From Planctomycetaceae bacterium (GTDB lineage: Bacteria > Planctomycetota > Planctomycetia > Planctomycetales > Planctomycetaceae): DNA of 12,192 nucleotides. Below the pieces are notes generated by a model. That model was not told the origin of the DNA, ran no database searches, and saw nothing but the letters and a program-made list of their open reading frames with translations. The stretch covers positions 1 through 12,192 of the forward strand of contig JAGQQB010000060.1 in assembly GCA_020426425.1 (NCBI GenBank), given 5' to 3'. Shown in pieces: positions 7,781-12,192 of this stretch. Made by a program: the position numbers and the translations under genes. Position 1 is the first letter of the stretch. The number at the start of each line of letters is the position of its first letter.

Positions 7781-9010
7781 ATGTCCGCCGAACTGGCTCA
7801 TGTCCGAATGCCATTTGGCCACGCGGGAAGTTTTACCGGAACCCTGCCGGCTCAACGGCTGTTTCTCAAGCATGAGGCCCCCGCAGCCTGTGGGGATCTC
7901 GACGCCTTGCTGACGAAGGCACTGACCTATTCGGCCGGTCTACCGGGCCTGAAACAGGCCGTTGTCCCCGATGATCAAGTCGTGATTGTCCTCGATCGGG
8001 ACACGCCGCAGGGAGCGGCATTGGTGCAGGGAGTGTGGAATGTCCTGTCAGAGGCGGGAGTCTCACCGGAGCATCTTCACATTCTGCAACCAGCCTCACT
8101 GCAGCCACACAAACAAACGGATCCTCGCACACGATTGCCGGAGAAAGTTGCCGGTCAAGTCACCTGGACAGTTCACGATCCAACAGAAGCTGGCTTGTGC
8201 AATTACCTGGCGACGACCGCCGCCGGGGAACGAATCTATCTGAATCAGCATCTGCTCAATGCCGATTTGACGATCCTCATTGGCCCAGTCTTAGCCGATC
8301 CGTTGCTGGGATTCCGTGGAACCATGAGTGCGGTGTTTCCCGGACTGAGTGATACCGATGCGATGCGTCGGGGGATCGGTCAGGGGCACGAGGAACTCGG
8401 TGCGAATGACGTGCGCCCGCTCCGCATGCTCGTGGACGAGATTGGGTGGCTCCTGGGAACTCAGTTCTGCATCGGCGTAGTCCCGGGGCCTGGCGATACG
8501 GTGCATAATGTTTTCGCTGGCGCACCAGATGCTGTGTTGCGTCTTGGCGAACAGGCGGTCAGTGGCGGTTGGGGAGTGAATCTGGATCAACGTGTTGAGT
8601 TGGTCATTGCCGCTGTTGAGGCCGATGCCTCGGGGCATCACTGGGAACAGGTCGGCCGCGCAGCTGATGTCGCGCGGCGACTCGTGGAACAGGGAGGGCG
8701 AATCGTCCTGCTGACAGAATTGAACGAGCAACCTGGGCCGGGTTTACAATTGCTGCGTTCACAACGATCCGCCCGAGCGGCATTGCGCCCGCTGCGCGAG
8801 CAGAAGCCGCATGATGTCGTCATTGCCAGCCGCATCGCTCGGGCCGCCGATTGGGCACATGTTTCACTCGCCAGCTGCCTGCCGGACGACTTGGTTGAAG
8901 ACCTCTTCTTGTCCCCCCTGCACGAGATGGCGGAGGTTCAGCGTTTGCTGGACACCGACGACGCTACGGCCCTGCTGGGGAGCGCGCAGCAGGTCTTTGT
9001 GTGCGGGTAG
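7781..9010 (+). CDS. LarA/DUF2088-fold protein, nickel-site residues missing
   Basis: A 409-residue protein resembling the lactate racemase LarA fold. The N-terminal part has the DUF2088 pattern: VVPDDQVVIVLDRDTPQ (61-77), then a helix and SEAGVSPEHLHILQP (90-104), then VHDPTEAGLCNYLATTAAGERIYLN with ADLTILIGPV (161-170) and GFRGTMSAVFPG (177-188). In LarA the loop after the first strand carries THR, the middle carries PHxxAGFSGGxK, and a His follows. These supply the acid/base His pair and the Lys and His that hold the nickel-pincer cofactor. Here they read LQPHKQ (108-113), ADPLLGFRGTMS (172-183) and MRR (195-197), so the Lys is Ser and the His residues appear lost. No larB, larC or larE cofactor genes are in the window. 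The C-terminal half (about 230-409) ends with a possible oxidoreductase-like or family-specific region I cannot name. Start ATG 3 bases after the preceding stop; translation is likely coupled. Activity cannot be that of canonical LarA. Confidence 0.83.
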   Translation: MSAELAHVRMPFGHAGSFTGTLPAQRLFLKHEAPAACGDLDALLTKALTYSAGLPGLKQAVVPDDQVVIVLDRDTPQGAALVQGVWNVLSEAGVSPEHLHILQPASLQPHKQTDPRTRLPEKVAGQVTWTVHDPTEAGLCNYLATTAAGERIYLNQHLLNADLTILIGPVLADPLLGFRGTMSAVFPGLSDTDAMRRGIGQGHEELGANDVRPLRMLVDEIGWLLGTQFCIGVVPGPGDTVHNVFAGAPDAVLRLGEQAVSGGWGVNLDQRVELVIAAVEADASGHHWEQVGRAADVARRLVEQGGRIVLLTELNEQPGPGLQLLRSQRSARAALRPLREQKPHDVVIASRIARAADWAHVSLASCLPDDLVEDLFLSPLHEMAEVQRLLDTDDATALLGSAQQVFVCG

Positions 9011-9028
9011 GAGTCAGAAATCAGGAGC

Positions 9029-9062
9029 GAGCCGGAACTGCCTGACAACTCAAGGCAGGCTC
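9029..9062. terminator. Possible bidirectional terminator hairpin
   Basis: CTGCCT (9038-9043) pairs perfectly with AGGCAG (9053-9058) over a 9-base loop, and GAGC/GCTC extends it after a 5-base bulge. It lies in the 82-base gap between the convergent LarA-like and phosphatase genes, where a two-way terminator is expected. No T-tract follows on either side, so this is tentative. Confidence 0.35.
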
Positions 9063-9092
9063 CCGACGCTGGACCGCACCTGCGCTGGACTG

Positions 9093-11180
9093 TCACAGCA
9101 CTTTGGCGACAACCACGGTGACATCGTCCTGGGGCCATTGGCCATCGGCATGTGATCTCGAAATGTCGACCAGGTGTTTCACGATCTTCTCTGCGGGGAG
9201 ATCGCTGATCGACCGAGCCGCCTGCAACAGAGCGGCCATCCGGAGTGGTTGTCCAGTTGGGGAACGAACTTCCCAGAGGCCGTCGGTGCAAATCAGGATT
9301 AGGTCGCCAGATTGCAGTGAGACCTGGACCGCACCATCGACCAGGAGTGCCTGTTCGAGTCCCAGCATCAACGCTCCACTCTTGAGTTCGACGTTGGTCC
9401 CGTCGTGTGAAAGCAAAATCGCATTCTGGCCAGCGCCGGAGTACGTGAGTGTGCGACTCTGTGCATTCAACTCGGCTAGAAAGGTCGTCACGAACTTGCC
9501 GATCTGCAAGTCTTCTGCCAGCACTTCATTGACTGCCACGAGAACATCGTCAATCGACTCATGCGTCTTCAGGCAACTCCGCAGATTGGCGCGGGCATTC
9601 ACCATCAACATGGCTGCGGCCAGGTCGTGCCCGCAGGCATCGGCGACGATGAGTGCAAGACGATTCTCATCGCGGTAAATGAAATCGTAGTAGTCACCGC
9701 AGACGAGCTGCATCGGCAGCACGGTGCCCGCGATGTCAAAGCCAGGGAGATCGGGGTGCTGCCTGGGGTACAGGTGTCTTTGGACCGCCTGTGCCGCCTT
9801 CATGTCGCGCCGTTGCTGCCGCCGTTCGAGCCGCGCGGTGATGTCCCGAAACGTGAGTACCGCGCCAGCGACATCGGCTTCCAGATCGAGTGGCGTCGCC
9901 GAGTATTCCACCGGAACCGACCGACCGTCGGGCAACCAGAATCGATCTTCGACACAGGAGATTGTGGCCCGCAACTCAAGCACTTGCTGCAGGGGATTCT
10001 CCGCTGCTCCGCGCGGGTTGCCGGTCATGTCGAGCGACATGCTGGTTTCAAAGAATGCAACCCCCAGAAGTTCGTCCAGCGAGGCGCCGAGCATCGTTTG
10101 AGCCACTGGATTGAGGTAGACGATCTGGCCAGCGTCATCCAGCAGGACAACGCCATCGGCCACTGCGTTGAGGATGGCTTCGTTCCGCTGCCTCAACGTT
10201 TGCGCCGCCTGTTCGGCACGGACACGGAGGGTGATGTCCGTGGAAATCCCGGCCAGCGCCCTGATCTCGCCCCGTTCATCCCGTAATGGGAACTTGACAG
10301 AGACGTAATGGTGCGGACCATCGGTGTGCGGGGCGACTTCTTCGAACTGAACGGAACTCCCCAACCGCATCACCATGCGGTCGTTTTCCATGAAACGCTC
10401 GGCCAGTTCCGGTGTGGCCGCAAAGACTTCGGTGTCGACCCGACCGAGGACCTCTTCCCGCCTGAGATCGAAGATTTCTTCGTACTTGCGGTTAATGAAT
10501 TCGTACCGTCCATCGACCGATTTGACGTAGATCACGGCTTGCGATCCATCCATCACGGCCTGCAGATCGTCATACCGGCGACGAAGATGGAACTCATTGT
10601 GAGAGTATTGGCGTCGCTCGACATCGAGGTGCTGACGCATCGCATCGACTTCCGCCTGCGAGGCCAGTGACCGGGCCTCGAACGCGGCTAATTGGGACTG
10701 AGCATCCTGGTGGGCCGCTCGCACGCTGCGATCGGCCTGCAAGGCTGTGCCCAGGATTCCCCCGAGCCAATGGCAGGTGGCCAGATCCGGTTGAGTGAGC
10801 GGTTCGGCATCGGTGGCCAGCACAATCGCTCCGACAACATGATCAGCGGTGTACAGTGGAATCCACAGACCGCTGGTGACCGGCGCATTGGCGGGGGGCA
10901 CATGGTGGGGTGTCGCACAAAACTGAGCCGTGCCGCACTTGAGCCCCTCTTGCCAGTAGATTGGCCAATACCCGTGATCGATTAAGGCCGCTTGCTGAGC
11001 ATCGACTCCGAAGGCATGAAACCGCCGATCGGTGTCGACATCGCCAATCAGTACGCAATTCGCCTGAAAAGTTTCCCGCAGTAGACTGCTCGCACGATAG
11101 AAGTTGTGCGGAACTGGATTCGCCAGCAAGGACTCCAGCAATGGTCCGCAGACCCGATGAATGGCATCAGTTCCAACCAT
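9093..11180 (-). CDS. GAF-PAS-PAS-PP2C serine phosphatase (RsbU/SpoIIE type)
   Basis: A 695-residue cytoplasmic sensor phosphatase. Order: GAF-like domain (about 5-150, FYRASSLLRETFQANCVLIGDV and SGLWIPLYTADHVVGAIVLATD), a helical linker likely to be coiled coil (about 155-205), PAS1 (about 205-318, DGSQAVIYVKSVDGRYEFIN), PAS2 (about 332-449, ILNAVADGVVLLDDAGQIVYLN), a charged helix, and PP2C/SpoIIE (about 485-695). All PP2C metal-site motifs are present: VCGDYYDF (Asp496), VADACGHDLAAAM (Asp514), CTDGLWE (Asp633) and QDDVTVVV (Asp685/686). Known relatives dephosphorylate a serine in a STAS anti-anti-sigma protein within a partner switch. No STAS or anti-sigma gene is in the window, so its partner is elsewhere. 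The frame is open to ATGs at 11192, 11267 and 11333; I chose 11180 because the domain begins there and the residues before it look non-globular. It has an AGGA 12 bases upstream, which is weak support. Signal sensed is unknown. Confidence 0.93.
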   Translation of the reverse strand: MVGTDAIHRVCGPLLESLLANPVPHNFYRASSLLRETFQANCVLIGDVDTDRRFHAFGVDAQQAALIDHGYWPIYWQEGLKCGTAQFCATPHHVPPANAPVTSGLWIPLYTADHVVGAIVLATDAEPLTQPDLATCHWLGGILGTALQADRSVRAAHQDAQSQLAAFEARSLASQAEVDAMRQHLDVERRQYSHNEFHLRRRYDDLQAVMDGSQAVIYVKSVDGRYEFINRKYEEIFDLRREEVLGRVDTEVFAATPELAERFMENDRMVMRLGSSVQFEEVAPHTDGPHHYVSVKFPLRDERGEIRALAGISTDITLRVRAEQAAQTLRQRNEAILNAVADGVVLLDDAGQIVYLNPVAQTMLGASLDELLGVAFFETSMSLDMTGNPRGAAENPLQQVLELRATISCVEDRFWLPDGRSVPVEYSATPLDLEADVAGAVLTFRDITARLERRQQRRDMKAAQAVQRHLYPRQHPDLPGFDIAGTVLPMQLVCGDYYDFIYRDENRLALIVADACGHDLAAAMLMVNARANLRSCLKTHESIDDVLVAVNEVLAEDLQIGKFVTTFLAELNAQSRTLTYSGAGQNAILLSHDGTNVELKSGALMLGLEQALLVDGAVQVSLQSGDLILICTDGLWEVRSPTGQPLRMAALLQAARSISDLPAEKIVKHLVDISRSHADGQWPQDDVTVVVAKVL

Positions 11181-11417
11181 GATGCAGCCCATTCCTGGTA
11201 AACGGCTTCCGATCAGGTGTCGGGATCGTGGCTGTTTCGCAGGCGAATTGATTGGCTTCGGCCCCATGAGACGGCCACACTTTGCTCTACTTCGATTATC
11301 CAGTTCTACTGCCGTGATGCAATGCCAAAGCATCCATCGAGGTCGTGATCGAGTGTGGTTTCTTCCCGCGCACCGTATCTGTGACTCCGTCGTGGAGTGC
11401 CCAGACGATCGGGATGC

Positions 11418-11466
11418 GGCGGTCCGCCAGGTTTGGAACCAAACAGGGGATCAAGGGCTGCTGATC
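11418..11466. promoter_or_regulatory. Three adjacent dyads, possible operators
   Basis: GGCGG-T-CCGCC (11418-11428), GTTTGG-AA-CCAAAC (11431-11444) and GATCA-8-TGATC (11449-11466) follow one another within 49 bases, about 200 bases before ilvN. Each arm is perfect. The first two have loops too short for RNA hairpins, so they are more like protein-binding palindromes. No regulator is identified. Confidence 0.3.
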
Positions 11467-11651
11467 CGTTCGTTCAGGTGGGGTGCGAGGAGTCTGACGG
11501 TTATCGCGAATATGAGGCGATTACGCTGAAGTTGTGGCGATGGCCCAAGTGGTGCGTTGTCGTGCGGGATGGCCTCAGATACACTGCGGGACTGCCTGTT
11601 TTTGGCCACAAGGGCGATGCTGATCGGCCAGTTGGTCAACACTGTTACGTT

Positions 11652-11656
11652 AAAGG
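11652..11656 (+). promoter_or_regulatory. Shine-Dalgarno site of ilvN
   Basis: AAAGG, 6 bases before the ATG at 11663. It fixes the start of this gene. Confidence 0.7.
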
Positions 11657-11662
11657 TGTCTC

Positions 11663-12192
11663 ATGCGTCACGTGCTCTCCGCCCTGGTGCAAAACCAGCC
11701 GGGTGTGTTGGCCCACATCTCCGGGATGTTGGCCTCGCGCGCGTTCAACATTGACAGTCTGGCGGTTGGTCCGACCGAGAATCCCGAGTTGTCCCGATTG
11801 ACCTTCGTGGTGAATGGGAGCGATCGCGATCTGGATCAGGTCCGCAAGCAGTTGGAAAAGATTGTCACCATCGTCAAGGTGGTTGATTACTCCGGCACTG
11901 AGTTTGTCGAGCGGGACCTGATGCTCATCAAGGTACGGACGGAGCCGGGACGACGAAGCGAGGTCAAGGAACTGGTCGACATCTTCCGGGCCAAAATCGT
12001 CGACGTCAGTGCAGATCATGTGATGATCGAGATTGCCGGTCAGGAGCGGAAGATTGAGGCGTTCATTGAAGCCTGTCGCCCGTTCGGAATTCTCGAAATG
12101 GCCCGCACCGGTCGTATCGCGCTGGGACGCGTCGACACGATGACTGCCGCCATTGAAGTCGGCGATCCGACGCATATGACAGATGATGTCGA
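11663..12192 (+). CDS. ilvN: Acetolactate synthase small (regulatory) subunit, 3' end outside
   Basis: The regulatory subunit of acetolactate (acetohydroxyacid) synthase, the first common enzyme of valine, leucine and isoleucine synthesis. It binds the large catalytic subunit, stimulates it and usually carries valine feedback. 176 codons are visible and none is a stop, so the end lies beyond the window; the family is usually about 160-175 residues, so little is missing. The N-terminal ACT domain (about 2-76) is near the E. coli IlvH pattern: NQPGVLAHISGMLASRAFNID (11-31) keeps Gly14 and Asn29, residues known to matter for valine response, and SLAVGPTENPELSR (32-45) follows. The C-terminal domain (about 83-155) has ERDLMLIKV, IVDVSADHVMIEIAG and GILEMARTGRIALGR. 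It begins with ATG after a good Shine-Dalgarno. No large-subunit gene (ilvB) lies directly upstream, where a divergent phosphatase sits instead; ilvC could lie downstream. Confidence 0.96.
   Translation, partial: MRHVLSALVQNQPGVLAHISGMLASRAFNIDSLAVGPTENPELSRLTFVVNGSDRDLDQVRKQLEKIVTIVKVVDYSGTEFVERDLMLIKVRTEPGRRSEVKELVDIFRAKIVDVSADHVMIEIAGQERKIEAFIEACRPFGILEMARTGRIALGRVDTMTAAIEVGDPTHMTDDV

Larger units (their letters stand above)
11181..11662. other. Divergent intergenic region with a cluster of dyads
   Basis: The space between the divergent phosphatase and ilvN genes; it is 482 bases, or 329 if the phosphatase starts at 11333. No gene is supported; open frames in it match no family. It must contain both promoters, but no clear -35/-10 pair was found. 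A cluster of three palindromes lies at 11418-11466. Confidence 0.55.

Noticed and set aside
11645..12175. 176-codon minus-strand frame at the right edge
   Set aside because: It is the antisense of ilvN, whose plus-strand translation matches the ACT-domain family along its whole length.

Overview
The window looks like chromosomal DNA of a planctomycete (inference; Planctomycetales-like). The supports are moderately high GC, weak or absent Shine-Dalgarno sites before most genes, loosely packed genes of mixed orientation, short dispersed non-coding repeats, and the protein mix: a short SecA-like ATPase, a divergent Gfo/Idh/MocA protein, a LarA-fold protein, a PAS-PP2C regulator and a secreted propeller protein. 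No rRNA, tRNA, CRISPR array, transposase or phage gene was seen.

Left part (1-3656, all genes on the minus strand). In transcription order: a secreted beta-propeller-like protein of unknown function (3656-2568); an RND/HlyD-type periplasmic adaptor with a lipoprotein-like signal (2355-904) without an adjacent pump gene; and, 50 bases on, a membrane-anchored DUF6924 protein (853-185). A stable hairpin lies in the adaptor leader.

Middle (3657-4572) is a gene-free island of about 0.9 kb made of repeats: eight units of a 9-base repeat, a large imperfect palindrome, a second and inverted block of the 9-base repeat, and a further repeat-like block. It separates the minus-strand group from a plus-strand gene for a 649-residue SecA-like ATPase (4573-6522). 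That protein keeps the DEAD motor but lacks the region where SecA normally has its helical wing, two-helix finger and zinc-binding tail.

Right part. A tight two-gene unit (6719-7777 and 7781-9010, 3-base gap) encodes a Gfo/Idh/MocA-fold protein and a LarA/DUF2088-fold protein. Both have lost the residues that define catalysis in their families. Convergent to it is a GAF-PAS-PAS-PP2C (RsbU/SpoIIE-type) phosphatase (11180-9093, minus). Divergent from the phosphatase, at the right edge, is ilvN/ilvH, the regulatory subunit of acetolactate synthase, which runs off the window.

The strongest candidates for something not yet described are the motor-only SecA relative near an adaptor without its pump, and the paired, apparently active-site-less dehydrogenase-like and LarA-like proteins. 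A 10-base motif shared by three promoter-proximal regions is a weaker lead. None of these is proven by the sequence alone.
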